A DNA stretch of 64,000 bases from Cepaea nemoralis (lineage: Eukaryota; Mollusca; Gastropoda; Stylommatophora; Helicidae), in NCBI GenBank assembly GCA_014155875.1, contig JACEFZ010005600.1, forward strand, positions 607,501 through 671,500, given 5' to 3'. A program made the position numbers and the translations under genes. A model generated the notes under the pieces. The model saw only the letters and a program-made list of their open reading frames with translations. It was not told the DNA's origin and searched no databases. Of this stretch, positions 11,863 to 24,369 are shown one piece after another (the first letter of the stretch is position 1; each line of letters opens with the position of its first letter).

Positions 11863-14236
11863 CTGGGTACTATATTGTAATAATGCAATGAATTCCATGC
11901 CTGTCTGAAAATTCATAGTGTTTATTACGCATATATATGTAACTGCAGAACTTGAGTTAATACCTGAACTGTTTGTCCAAAAGTGTTGTGTACATCAGGT
12001 AAATGTGGTGTCCAACAGTGGTTGTTTATATGTTGTGAGCAATCAATATCCTTCTAGCACTATAGTAAATTTAAAGGGTGATGAAGTGGGAAGGGAAACC
12101 TACACACTGATGCCATTGTTTCAAGGATTGAACTCTTTTCTCCTGGGATTTGTGGTAAATATCCCTGATCACCCTGCATTCTAACCAGTGACAAGAGAAT
12201 CAATAATACCCCCTAGACATTTTAACGAAATATTCTTAGGAATTAAAATCCACATCCCACAAACATCATCATCTACACTACCATAGTAACATCATCACCA
12301 GCATCAAAATAATGATTAGCTACAACATCAACAACAGTAGCATCATTAACAACATTATGAAGAACGCCATCATCAATAATATCATCTCAACAACAACATA
12401 CAACATCATTGTCACCACGGCTGGGGTTAGATCCCAGTATGGGGCAAACACGCAGCCACATCATTTTATTCTACTGGTTAGTTCTGGAGGCAGTTTAAGT
12501 TATCCCCTAACTACTGTCCGAAGGACTAATTAACACGCCCAGGACCCAGAGAGAAACGGGAACAAATGGTCTGTTATGCTGATTTCAGACACTGTCCCTG
12601 ATACTCAAGAAAACAGCCAGAAGTGGCTCGTTGAGATAGAATATACTACTATATATATGGATGTGACTGACTTGGTATCACAGAATGAGAAAGGAGGAGT
12701 TTTAAGACATGCAAACGTAATCTGGTTACTTATGACTGCATAGGCAGATACCTCCCGACATAGATTCCCACTTCTGGCCATATGTGCGAACCCCCACAAA
12801 TGATACAATATGTGTGTACTTGATTAAGCTAACCAAACATTATAAACATTAGAATTATACGGACAATTGAGTTTAAATACAACACTGTGGTATGATATTG
12901 CTATTGATGATCATATGATGATGATGATATATATATGATACGTAACTCATCTGGCTGAAAAGCTCAGAAGCACATAGTCATGCTTCCCCACAGTGAGAGA
13001 CGCCGGTCACTGTCAGATGAAGGAGTCCACATTGTCCCTCACAAGCTAGTCACGTCCTGATATGGGTTGTTGACTGTCCGTGCTCCTAAGAGATCTGAAT
13101 GAACGACGGAGATGGGTAGTATCTACGTCTACCACATCTCAAAACATATGTCTATGCATCATCTAACATACATTCAAGTCCTATATATGATGGTATGATG
13201 TGATAGATGATGGCAGGTTAAATAAACATATATCAGTTCTAACTAATAATATATATATGTATATATTAATAAACTATTAGAAACGAGCTATAGCTCAAGA
13301 CATACATATTCCATATACATTTCTGTGTAATGGAGTGTTTCCATATAAGCTCACCTCACTTACTCACCTTTCCCTTTCTGAATCATTCCTACTGTCATGT
13401 CGGAAGGGCTGGTCGCACATGCGTCGAAACATTAAATGCCTTCCTGACATCTGTCTGGATATTGATGTCCTAAGTCATGTCTGTCCTCATGCAGACAGGT
13501 GAACTGGTGCATTCCTCACCAAGTGTTTCACCATAATCTTGGTAGGCACTCAAAGTGTTGGTCCAAAAATCAATGTTAATTGGACGCTATCAAGAGACTG
13601 GTATCTCTCAGGAATTTCTCCTAAGTAGTCAGTCTCCCCAATGTTTAACATCATACAGGATGAATCTAAATGCATCTCCTGTACATGAATAAGCCACACG
13701 CTCATGTAGCTTGGATAATGGATTTCTCCAAATATCACATACAACAAATCAGACAACCAAGTGGTGAATGAAAGAAGAAAATAGTTCTCAGTGAATCGTA
13801 AAGCTAGAACTGGAACATTAAGTACAAAGAAAATCCACCAGTGTAAAGTTTGGGAGAATATGCAGAACAAGAAACTACACAAGCCTTCAGACTAGCAGAC
13901 AGCTAATCAGAGTAATGGTCTTACCTGGGTTATAGCTAGGAAATCCTGTCATACGACATTGTATCGAAGTAACAAAACGAGAGGGTAATCTCTCACCAGA
14001 AATTAAAATTCCGGCTTCCCTGGTACACTATTGTGAATGCGTCTGAAGTCTTGCTGGCCACTGCTCGTAGTTTTATTCTATTCAATTCCTGGCTAGTTTC
14101 CAGGTTGGCTAATTAATATTCCCCTTTTCATTAACTCCGCCTATTTTTCCATGTAAGATGATTTACCTAGATGGATTAAGTGCCAAATTCTTTTCACCCC
14201 TCCTCCTTTCCTGTGAAGGGTAGTTTCATCTGTCAA
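11863..14236. other. Intronic DNA of gene A, no exon seen
   Basis: Unassigned, moderately AT-rich. It contains a CAT/CAA-rich patch (12250-12410), a GATG/TA patch (12900-12950) and TA-rich stretches near 13250. The 110-codon minus-strand frame at 13550-13882 and others here have no recognisable motifs. Confidence 0.45.
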
Positions 14237-14692
14237 TCAAATTGACCGATGTTCCCCACGCCTGAAACAATGAAACCTGCTTTGGCGGCAATGCAGTTGC
14301 GTCATTACATTCCAATAGGCTGGTAACACCAGCCTTCCCGTTGCTGGCAAGAATGTGTCAGCCATGTTGTTTCTACTTTGCCCCGTAGTATTGCGGAGAG
14401 GTGTTAAGCATCTGGTCCTAATTGCTCCTTTGTGGTGGCAATTACAGACGTCCCGGCTCCACAAAGTCTGGACTTTTAGATAAGGTGTTAGGCCTGCATT
14501 ATATTGCCGTCTTTGGATCACACGGGTTTTCCCCTGAGTAGCATGTCCATGTATCAATTCATCTCCAGCCCAGATTTCACACTTTTCAGTCTTTCTCTCC
14601 CCTGGTACTGAAAACAATGAGTTGTCAACCTTTGATAGCGCCAGCCGACTGGTGCCGTGATGTCTGAGTTTTACGTTTGATCTGGACATCAA
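14237..14692 (-). CDS. Unrecognised 151-codon open frame
   Basis: A minus-strand frame starting MMSRSNVKLRHHGTSRLALS and ending in a His/Arg-rich stretch (CFRRGEHRSI). It is one of the longer non-repetitive frames in the window and is not made of simple repeats. I see no domain, signal peptide or membrane segment, and no poly(A) signal. It lies in an intron of gene A on the opposite strand. Chance or a worn mobile-element frame is more likely than a gene. Confidence 0.15.
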   Translation of the reverse strand: MMSRSNVKLRHHGTSRLALSKVDNSLFSVPGERKTEKCEIWAGDELIHGHATQGKTRVIQRRQYNAGLTPYLKVQTLWSRDVCNCHHKGAIRTRCLTPLRNTTGQSRNNMADTFLPATGRLVLPAYWNVMTQLHCRQSRFHCFRRGEHRSI

Positions 14693-15056
14693 AGCTTTCT
14701 CAGACCTAGCATTACAGAAATGATGGGGCGTGCGTGGTCAAAATGTAATTTTCTCTTGTTTGCAATCTCTGTTAGTTTTTCCTTATTCCTTGGTTGGGGA
14801 CTAGATTATTTTCTGGTGGATAATTATTCTTTTACATAGAGAATGATAGAATAATTCTTGTGGGCTCTTTAATTCCTTTCAAACTTGTGTCATTCGGATG
14901 CTGCCGGGGCTGTCCCGCCACAACAATACAACATCATCATCATCTCATCATGATCATTACCAACATCATTAACATCAACAAGAACAGTAGCATCTTGGGG
15001 CATTTTGGTAAATTGTTCTTTCCGTTAAAAAATGTCTGAACAAATTTTCCTGACAG

Positions 15057-15248
15057 GGGTACAATGCGTGACAATTCGACTGCCATCTGGCAGTGTGGTC
15101 CCAGCAGAGGAAACCACCTACACCTGTATTATGGTGGACATCCCTTCACTTGGGATCCCGACAGACCAGGACTTCCACGTGGTGGCTATAAGACCGATCC
15201 TGAACAACAAAGCTGTTGTCCATCACATGTTTCTGACTGGTTGCAAGG
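15057..15248 (+). CDS. Gene A exon: monooxygenase N domain with His-His copper ligands
   Basis: The acceptor is CCTGACAG (ends 15056) and the donor is AAGG|GTAGGT. The exon is 192 nt, phase 1 at both ends. It encodes VTIRLPSGSVVPAEETTYTC, then MVDIP and DQDFHVVAIRP, then VVHHMFLTGC. This is the start of the copper type II, ascorbate-dependent monooxygenase N domain. The adjacent His-His in VVHHM corresponds to the first two ligands of the CuH (CuA) site (His107/His108 in rat PHM numbering). Gene B has a 192-nt homologue at 61544-61735 with HHI in place of HHM. It joins directly to exon 5177-5311 (G + GG gives Gly). Confidence 0.93.
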
Positions 15249-15354
15249 GTAGGTCCATGTGTCCATGGGAAGCCAGGGTTTTGTAGTTTATTTTATTATT
15301 ATTATTATTATTTCTATTTATTAGTTCATTGTGTGGTAATTTATTTCTTTTGGC

Positions 15355-15800
15355 TTTTAGCATGTCGTTCAACAGTAAAAGATAAACTCTGTGGACCACT
15401 GGGTGAACTAAAAGAGAGTCTAATTCATACAAGCGACGGGACGCAGAGGTGTTTCCAAGGCACCAGGGCCAGGTTCTATACTGGCCAAGACCTACTGACG
15501 CGTCCTCGCCGAGCGTCCTGGGCAACAGGTCCCTTTGGGGTCCTGGCTAAAGTCAGTAGGATCGATGATTCCTCCAAAGTTGGAGAGTGTCTGCCTGCCC
15601 GGCGAGGAACCATCAGTCTGCACACCAATAAGCCAGACATGGGACAACGGATACTCACGCAAACCTCAGGTCCTGTATGACATCACACTGATGTTGGACA
15701 ACAGGATGTCTTCATCCGACATACAGGACTTCACGTTGGAGTTCACAGCCAGCGAACACAAGCAAGCAAGCATGCAAGCGACAATATGCAATAATAGATA
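15355..15800 (+). mobile_element. 3' end of an RNase H-bearing LINE
   Basis: Begins with STVKDKLCGPLGELKESLIH, closely like the end of the RNase H-containing LINE at 25980-26580 (TTVEDKLYGPLGELK). The following untranslated sequence (15440-15790, ending with AAGCAAGCAAGCATGC-type repeats) recurs in opposite orientation at 29690-29945. Both copies are 5'-truncated. The several overlapping frames in this stretch are shadows. Confidence 0.7.
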
Positions 15801-15832
15801 CATTTCAAGCGAACAAAAAAAGAAGATGATTT

Positions 15833-15910
15833 AGGAGGAGGAGGAGGAGGAGGAGAAGGAGGAATATGAAGAAGAAGATGAAGGGGAAGGGGAAAATGGG
15901 AAGAAGAATG
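15833..15910. repeat. GGA/GAA purine tract
   Basis: (GGA)n followed by GAA and GGGGAA variants, on the plus strand. Confidence 0.85.
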
Positions 15911-15999
15911 AGAAGAATGTTATGACAATTTATGGATTCGCAGAAATGAAGATTGAGGGGAAAAGTATAAGGGGAAGGAGAGAGATACATTTCTGGATG

Positions 16000-16110
16000 G
16001 TTTTGCCACGTGGCCTAATCGAGACAAGAACCAGGGCTGATCCAAGACTCTGGTGTTTGTGTGAGATAGCTAACCATGACGTCACGCTTGTCGCAAGGCG
16101 CATGATGATG
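16000..16110 (+). mobile_element. LINE 3' end fragment
   Basis: Plus-strand sequence with the terminal module GTGAGATAGCTAACCATGAC and ACCAGGGCTGATCCAAGACT, shared with 51230-51370 (plus) and, inverted, with 28480-28570 and 56570-56660. In the better copies this module encodes the last residues of a LINE ORF2 (VRWRIITAHAYRH type). Confidence 0.55.
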
Positions 16111-17840
16111 ATAAATCCCTGGTACGTTGTGAGAGTAGTGTCCCTCTGTGGCTCCGCGATATGACGTAGCCAACACGTTTTGTAGGCCTGGGTGCACGGA
16201 AGTGTGGGTGATCAGTCATTCCCTTACTTTCGTAGGCGACGAGTCTAGTTGTCGAACCAGCGTGCTCATGACGTTATTAGTGCAGTTCCCTGTCAACTTC
16301 GTTAATGCGTCAGCGTCATTAAAATAGCGCCAGGAAATAAATGCAGGGGCGTACTGTCTGGTGGCGGGGAGCGGGGGATGGCACTGGGTGGGACGTACGT
16401 GGAGACAGCCTGACAATGGTATAGCTGGAGGGGTCTTTGTGTGCGTGCAGAGGGCAAGAGGACGTTTTGGAGGACCTATGGCCGCATGAGGAGGAAGGGT
16501 AAAGAGGGAGGTAAATTATGTAGAGAGAGCGTGAACATGGAGTGGCTGTGGACAGGACGGCTTAGATTGAGTTCGGTTAGGACCTGTGTTCGGTGGAGGA
16601 TAACGGGTAAAATAATCAACAGAATGGTCTTGTATGTCCTCTCATCTCTACATGTTACCTTTCCATCTACGAGTGCTAATTAATACCTGTGAGAATATGT
16701 CCAATTCTGTGTCACTATCATCATACCATGGCTTCGCCAAGAACTGGTATTTCTGTGTATTACGTATGACTGACTGATTGGCACCTTTCCGTCTTGACAG
16801 ACGATAGTTTGTAAAATGGAGTTATCTCTCCATAACACAAAGCCTGGGCTGAATTTGGAGACTATGTCTTGCCATTGCAGCACGATCCCTCTCTCAGCCT
16901 GCCTTGTTTACTCAAGAGGAAAGGTAAGACCTATAAATCTGGAGCACGACAAGCTGCAGAAGCTGCCAGATCAGCAAAGCAATGCTCTAATTGTCCGCTT
17001 GTCGGAGTTTCCATCCTGGACCAGTTACCGACCAAGGCTTATGGCATTGTCTACCCTGCCATAACATTTAGTCTTTGGATTGTATTTCCACCCCTTTATG
17101 TCAGGCTTGTATCCTCCCGATTGCGATCATCCACCCGAAGCCGTTGGCACAATGTGGGTTGTGGGATTTGTTGAGCTCCACCAACATCTCATCATCTCAT
17201 CTCATCATGTTCCTCTTGTACCTTGCGGTGTCGAAGTGAAGTATAAACAGTGGCAGCGTGCCCGCTTATGGGCTTCATGTCCAACATTCGGCGCAATATA
17301 TAACATATAACACAATGGTATCAACCATTCATGTGTCTTCTTTCAGTGTTTCTAATAGATGTTTTCTTCTTCATATATTCCATACCGCGTGGCCATATCA
17401 AGCTTCCAGTATCTTCCTTCTCGATTTCCTCCTGGTTTCCCACCCTTTGTAACACTGGGGATCGGGTGCAGATTTATTACTTTGCTAGGCCAGTGTGTCC
17501 CATATTTCCCCAAAAATCACCAGGCCAGTACTCTTGGGTCAGGCCAAAGCGCTAATTACAAATCCTCAAATATGGTAAACTACGGGAGGTTAAACTGTTT
17601 GCTGCGCTTGGCCAGTAGCAATAAATAAATCAGTACGTGGAGAACCGCGAAACGTTGATTCTCGAACATTCTACTGTTACACTTGTCAGAAAAATATCAG
17701 ATTCCAGATCGCATTGCTAATCTAGAACAGGCTGGAAGAGTCGCGTTGTGTAAACAACATCCCATCCCAAGAGTATAACCGGACGATTACATTTTCAGGA
17801 AAGGAAGCTAGGGGCAGATGGGTGTGTGGGTGTGAAAAGA
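16111..17840. other. Intronic DNA with a dispersed repeat
   Basis: 16770-16860 (GACAGACGATAGTTTGTA to ACACAAAGCCTGGGCT) reappears inverted at 54405-54520, so a mobile element fragment is present although I cannot name it. The rest of the stretch has only short overlapping frames and no monooxygenase exon. Confidence 0.45.
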
Positions 17841-17841
17841 G

Positions 17842-17942
17842 TTGAGTGTGTGTGTGTGTGTGTAAGTGTGTGTGTGTATGTGTGGTGTGTGTAGATATGG
17901 GTTGGTATGTGTGTCTGTGTGCGTGTGTGGGTGTGCGTGGGT
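17842..17942. repeat. (TG)n microsatellite, imperfect
   Basis: TG repeats with GTAT and GGG interruptions. The opposite strand gives a Thr/His-rich spurious frame. Confidence 0.9.
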
Positions 17943-18120
17943 GAGTTATACACAAACTCGCACATGCATTATTATTGTTAAGTTTCTGAAGATGTCCTTG
18001 AGTGGCAGCATCATTCAGTTGTCTAATTACACCGGACAGCTGGACTTTAGGTGTGTATTGTATGCAGACAGGCTGGCTGGCAATACTGGCCATCGTACTC
18101 AAAGAGTTTACAACTCTCCC

Positions 18121-21100
18121 TCCTCGGTGATTCTGTCATGTTCTAGCAGACTTCACTTGGACGGTGATTCTGTCATGGTCTAGCAGACTTCACTGGGACG
18201 GATCACAGATTCTGTCATGTTCTAGCAGACTTCACTGGGACGGATCACAGATTCTGTCATGGTCTAACAGACTTCACTGGGACGGATCACAGATTCTGTC
18301 ATGGTCTAGCAGACTTCACTGGGACGGATCACAGATTCTGTCATGGTCTAGCAGACTTCACTGGGACGGATCACAGATTCTGTCATGGTCTAGCAGACTT
18401 CACTGGAACGGTGATTCTGTCATGTTCTAGCAGACTTCACTGGGACGGATCACAGATTCTGTCATGGTCTAGCAGACTTCACTGGGACGGTGATTCTGTC
18501 ATGGTCTAGCAGACTTCACTGGGACGGATCACAGATTCTGTCATGTTCTAGCAGACTTCACTGGGACGGATCACAGATTCTGTCATGGTCTAACAGACTT
18601 CACTGGGACGGATCACAGATTCTGTCATGGTCTAGCAGACTTCACTGGGACGGATCACAGATTCTGTCATGGTCTAGCAGACTTCACTGAGACGGATCAC
18701 AGATTCTGTCATGGTCTAGCAGACTTCACTGGAACGGTGATTCTGTCATGGTCTAGCAGACTTCACTGGGACGGATCACAGATTCTGTCATGTTCTAGCA
18801 GACTTCACTGGGACGGATCACAGATTCTGTCATGGTCTAGCAGACTTCACTGGAACGGTGATTCTGTCATGGTCTAACAGACTTCACTGGGACGGATCAC
18901 AGATTCTGTCATGGTCTAGCAGACTTCACTGGAACGGTGATTCTGTCATGGTCTAACAGACTTCACTGGGACGGATCACAGATTCTGTCATGGTCTAGCA
19001 GACTTCACTGGAACGGTGATTCTGTCATGGTCTAGCAGACTTCACTGGGACGGATCACAGATTCTGTCATGGTCTAGCAGACTTCACTGGGACGGTGATT
19101 CTGTCATGGTCTAGCAGACTTCACTGGGACGGTGATTCTGTCATGGTCTAGCAGACTTCACTGGGACGGATCACAGATTCTGTCATGGTCTAGCAGACTT
19201 CACTGGGACGGATCACAGATTCTGTCATGGTCTAGCAGACTTCACTGGGACGGATCACAGATTCTGTCATGGTCTAGCAGACTTCACTGGGACGGATCAC
19301 AGATTCTGTCATGGTCTAGCAGACTTCACTGGGACGGATCACAGATTCTGTCATGGTCTAGCAGACTTCACTGGGACGGATCACAGATTCTGTCATGGTC
19401 TAGCAGACTTCACTGGGACGGATCACAGATTCTGTCATGGTCTAGCAGACTTCACTGGGACGGATCACAGATTCTGTCATGGTCTAGCAGACTTCACTGA
19501 GGACGGATCACAGATTCTGTCATGGTCTAGCAGACTTCACTGGGACGGATCACAGATTCTGTCATGGTCTAGCAGACTTCACTGGGACGGATCACAGATT
19601 CTGTCATGGTCTAGCAGACTTCACTGGGACGGATCACAGATTCTGTCATGGTCTAGCAGACTTCACTGGGACGGATCACAGATTCTGTCATGGTCTAGCA
19701 GACTTCACTGGGACGGATCACAGATTCTGTCATGGTCTAGCAGACTTCACTGGGACGGTGATTCTGTCATGGTCTAGCAGACTTCACTGGGACGGATCAC
19801 AGATTCTGTCATGGTCTAGCAGACTTCACTGAGACGGATCACAGATTCTGTCATGGTCTAGCAGACTTCACTGGGACGGTGATTCTGTCATGGTCTAGCA
19901 GACTTCACTGAGACGGATCACAGATTCTGTCATGGTCTAGCAGACTTCACTGGGACGGATCACAGATTCTGTCATGGTGTAGCAGACTTCACTGAGACGG
20001 ATCACAGATTCTGTCATGTTCTAGCAGACTTCACTGGGACGGTGATTCTGTCATGGTCTAGCAGACTTCACTGAGACGGATCACAGATTCTGTCATGGTC
20101 TAGCAGACTTCACTGGGACGGATCACAGATTCTGTCATGGTCTAGCAGACTTCACTGGGACGGATCACAGATTCTGTCATGGTGTAGCAGACTTCACTGG
20201 GACGGATCACAGATTCTGTCATGGTCTAGCAGACTTCACTGAGACGGATCACAGATTCTGTCATGGTGTAGCAGACTTCACTGGGACGGATCACAGATTC
20301 TGTCATGGTCTAGCAGACTTCACTGAGACGGATCACAGATTCTGTCATGGTCTAGCAGACTTCACTGAGACGGATCACAGATTCTGTCATGGTGTAGCAG
20401 ACTTCACTGGGACGGATCACAGATTCTGTCATGGTCTAACAGACTTCACTGAGACGGATCACAGATTCTGTCATGGTCTAGCAGACTTCACTGGGACGGA
20501 TCACAGATTCTGTCATGGTGTAGCAGACTTCACTGAGACGGATCACAGATTCTGTCATGGTGTAGCAGACTTCACTGGGACGGATCACAGATTCTGTCAT
20601 GGTCTAGCAGACTTCACTGAGACGGATCACAGATTCTGTCATGGTCGAGCAGACTTCACTGGGACGGATCACAGATTCTGTCATGGTCTAGCAGACTTCA
20701 CTGGGACGGATCACAGATTCTGTCATGGTCTAGCAGACTTCACTGGGACGGATCACAGATTCTGTCATGGTCTAGCAGACTTCACTGGGACGGATCACAG
20801 ATTCTGTCATGGTCTAGCAGACTTCACTGGGACGGATCACAGATTCTGTCATGGTCTAGCAGACTTCACTGGGACGGATCACAGATTCTGTCATGTTCTA
20901 GCAGACTTCACTGGGACGGATCACAGATTCTGTCATGTTCTAGCAGACTTCACTGGGACGGATCACAGATTCTGTCATGTTCTAGCAGACTTCACTGGGA
21001 CGGATCACAGATTCTGTCATGGTCTAGCAGACTTCACTGGGACGGATCACAGATTCTGTCATGGTCTAGCAGACTTCACTGGGACGGATCACAGATTCTG

Positions 21101-21139
21101 TCATGTTCTAGCAGACATCACTGGGACGGATCACTGATA
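18121..21139. repeat. 42-bp minisatellite with a 37-bp length variant
   Basis: About 73 units; core TCTAGCAGACTTCACTGGGA followed by CGGATCACAGATTCTGTCATGG. A short form replaces GATCACAGATTC by GTGATTC (5 bp less). Point variants (TCTAAC, GTGTAG, CTGAGAC, ATGTTC) recur in blocks, e.g. GTGTAG only between 19970 and 20580. The 42-bp unit equals 14 codons, which produces frames of up to 122 codons (ILSWSSRLHWDGSQ repeated). The 37-bp units break these frames. The array ends about 220 bp before exon 21361. Confidence 0.95.
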
Positions 21140-21360
21140 ATGTATTTTAAAGTTGTCTAGCTTTGAACTCAAGCATAGTCCACACACGGGCAACTACGTC
21201 TAGTGCCCTGGACTGGAATTATTGCCAGTGTCCTCCGCCAGCAGGCGAACCCACACCTACTTCAGAGGTATAATATTTTATATCAGTTTGTAACTATGTG
21301 GTTGACTTTACGCTTGTATACACATATGTAATTGATGTTTATGTTGGAATGTTCTCAAAG

Positions 21361-21524
21361 ATGACATGGTGGTTTCGTCTAACCCCTTCGCGTGTGAGAC
21401 TGTAACCCCGTTGATGTGCCCGGAGATTCTTCATTTCTGGACTATGGGATTCAATGGCGAGTGCTTCCACCCCATGAACGGAATTAGGATTGGCCCCAAT
21501 GGAGTCCAGACATTTATTTTACAG
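21361..21524 (+). CDS. Gene A exon: monooxygenase N domain, Cys-rich middle
   Basis: The acceptor is TCTCAAAG (ends 21360) and the donor is TTACAG|GTAGCG. The exon is 164 nt; it enters in phase 1 and leaves in phase 0. It encodes DDMVVSSNPFACETVT, MCPEILHFWTMGFNGECFHP and GIRIGPNGVQTFILQ. In family members this block follows the His-His strand and carries disulphide cysteines and a W-x-x-G turn before the strand holding the next copper histidine. The sequence joins smoothly to GC-K on one side and VHWNNP on the other. Confidence 0.88.
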
Positions 21525-21639
21525 GTAGCGTCCATTTAATACATCCATAGCAGTAAGGTGATGTAATTTTGTGCAAAATAGTTTCTATTTAAATATTGCA
21601 TGATATGTTTGTTTCAGCACTTACTGAAAGCTGATGATC

Positions 21640-21960
21640 AGGACACTACAAAGAAGATATAGAAGAATGCTGAACATTAATTGGACAGCCAAAATGAGCA
21701 ATAGGGACATTTGAGGCAAGCTAAGTCGCATTGACAACTTATCAGAAACATCAGAGAGAGACAGTCGTAATTATTTGGCGACATTATGAGAAGACAAAAA
21801 CTGGAACATGTTGCCACGTCCATTAAGATTTCTGGAAAGATGGATGGCGGAAAATTCTTGGCATTCTTGTGTCATAGCACGGAGTCAACATACGAACGTC
21901 TGGTGGAGAAGCATGATTGCCCGCGCCAGCCGTCAAGGCACTGGATGAAGATGATATATA
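21640..21960 (+). mobile_element. LINE ORF2 C-terminal fragment
   Basis: Plus-strand relic with RRMLNINWTAKMS, GDIMRRQKLEHVATS, GKMDGGK and VEKHDCPRQPSRH in shifting frames. These match the last part of a non-LTR ORF2 (IRRRQLEHV, GKRDRGRQR and a terminal WR-x-MIA-type motif). A minus-strand relative lies at 52110-52430. It is frame-broken. Confidence 0.65.
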
Positions 21961-21966
21961 TATATA

Positions 21967-22787
21967 TCTTATATATAAAAAAGACTTGTGCGTCCGTATT
22001 TATGTATCTCTGTATGTATGTATATATCTATGTATGTCCTTTATCCGTTCGCGAACGGCCCATCCGGTTGAGATGAAATTTTCTACACGCCTTCCTTTCA
22101 TTCCAGAGCTGTCAACTGTGATATTTTGTTAGTGTGAAATCGCCTGCTTACTCAGTATTATTTCATTTTTCATTTTTCATCATAATTTCATATATCTCAG
22201 GGGACCTAACTCTGTCAAAGTTATTTCAAGGGGCATAACTTTTCTGTATAACTTATAGTCATATTGTGGCATCATTTTCAAAGATTTATAAACTCTTTGT
22301 CCATAGTTATGTACAGGCATATGAGTTATAATAAATAATGATACAATCTGTAAGGCATTTTCAAAGTTTTCATAAAAATGATGCACAATGCATAACATTG
22401 TAACTCATCTTTTTTTGCTTAAGAAGTTACTGTAGTCATGCAGGTGATTAGAAAGAGTTTTCATTAAAAATAATGGATGGTGTGTGGTAGAACGTTCTTT
22501 TAAGTTACATTTTTGTTGTTGTATGAATTTAATGAAGCCGGGCAGGGTCAGGCAGACAGATAGACAGACAGATAGACAGTCGGGAACAGGAACTTATATG
22601 ACTACTTATATAAATTAAATGAGATGCTTCACACCAGGAGCTGGGCGATGTCGGGCCGGGTCAGACAGACAGACAGACAGACAGACAGATAGTCGGTAAC
22701 GGGAACGAGAACTTATATGACTACTTATATGAATTAAATGAGATGCTCCCCACCAGTGACTGGGCGAAGCCGGGCAGGGTCAGCTAG
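21967..22787 (+). mobile_element. Non-autonomous Helitron, copy 1
   Basis: Starts TCTTATATATAAAA directly after an A and ends CAGCTAG directly before a T, with no target duplication. This is the Helitron signature (5' TC, 3' CTRR, A/T target). A small hairpin-capable GGCGAAGCC lies just upstream of the 3' end. The 5' part carries the GTCCGTATTTATGTATC and GTTCGCGAACGGCCCATCC motifs typical of animal Helitrons. No Rep/helicase frame. The 3' part holds two copies of a module of about 120 bp with GACA runs. The next Helitron begins at the next base. Confidence 0.85.
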
Positions 22788-23485
22788 TCTTATATATAAA
22801 AGGCGATCTTCGTCCGTATTTATGTATCTATGTATCTATGTATCTATGTATGTCCTTTATACGTTCGCGAACGGCCCATCCGATTGAGATGAAATTTTCT
22901 ACACGCCTTCCTTTCATTCCAGAGCTGCCAACTGTGATATTTTGTTAGTGTGAAATCGCCTGCTTACTCAGTATTATTTCATTTTTCATTTTTCATCATA
23001 ATTTCATATATCTCAGGGGACCTAACTCTGTCAAAGTTATTTCAAGGGGCATAACTTTTCTGTATAACTTATAGTCATATTGTGGCATCGTTTTCAAAGA
23101 TTTATAAACTCTTTGTCCATAGTTATGTACCGGCATATGAGTTATAATAAATAATGATACAATCTGTAAGGCATTTTCAAAGTTTTCATAAAAATGATGC
23201 ACAATGCATAACATTGTAACTCATCTTTTTTTGCTTAAGAAGTTACTGTAGTCATGCAGGTGATTAGAAAGAGTTTTCATTAAAAATAATGGATGGTGTG
23301 TGGAAGAACGTTCTTTTAAGTTACTTTTTTTTGTTGTATGAATTTAATGAAGCCGGACAGGGTCAGGCAGACAGATAGACAGACAGACAGACAGATAGAC
23401 AGTCGGGAACAGGAACTTATATGACTACTTATATAAATTAAATGAGATGCTTCACACCAGGAGCTGGGCGATGTCGGGCCGGGTC

Positions 23486-23520
<35 letters not shown>

Positions 23521-23737
23521 TAGTCGGTAACGGGAACGGGAACTTATATGACTACTTATATGAATTAAATGAGATGCTTCCCACCAGGGACTGGGCGAAG
23601 CCGGGCAGGGTCAGGCAGACAGATAGACAGACAGATAGACAGACAGATAGACAGTCGGGAACGGGAACTTATATGACTACTTATATGAATTAAATGAGAT
23701 GCTCCACACCAGGAGCTGGGCAATGCCGGGCCGGGTC

Positions 23738-23784
<47 letters not shown>

Positions 23785-23882
23785 TAGTCGGTAACGGGAA
23801 CGGGAACTTATATGACTACTTATATGAATTAAATGAGATGCTTCACACCAGGGTCTGGGCGAAGCCGGGCAGGGTCAGCTAG
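22788..23882 (+). mobile_element. Non-autonomous Helitron, copy 2 (tandem)
   Basis: Begins TCTTATATATAAAAGGCG right after the CTAG of copy 1 and ends CTAG at 23879-23882, before T. It is nearly identical to copy 1 over the first 560 bp, with a few substitutions. The 3' minisatellite portion is longer: four internal modules against two in copy 1, each with a GACA run, ACTTATATGACTACTTATAT and a CTGGGCGAAGCCGGGC-like end. Non-coding. Confidence 0.85.
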
Positions 23883-24189
23883 TATATATATATATATATA
23901 GTAATCATAAACTGTGCATACATGAAACAAAACATGAAAATAAAGGGAATAGAAATATTTAAATTAAAAGGAAAATGAACGTGACGTTGCACAAGCTCAG
24001 TCCATAAATGTTGGTTAAAGTTAAGAAACTGACACGTTCTTATTCCATGACAACAAAAACTGTTCATATGATGTTATTTTGAGACCCACACTACTCTCTG
24101 AAATAAATTGTTCATGTAATGAGATTACCACCAGACATTATACAGTATAGCATATGCAACATGTACAATAGATAGTTGATGTAAGCAAG

Positions 24190-24369
<180 letters not shown>

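Noticed and set aside
18164..19500. Repetitive ILSWSSRLHWDGSQ protein
   Set aside because: Produced by the 42-bp unit. Interrupted wherever a 37-bp unit occurs, so there is no conserved frame.
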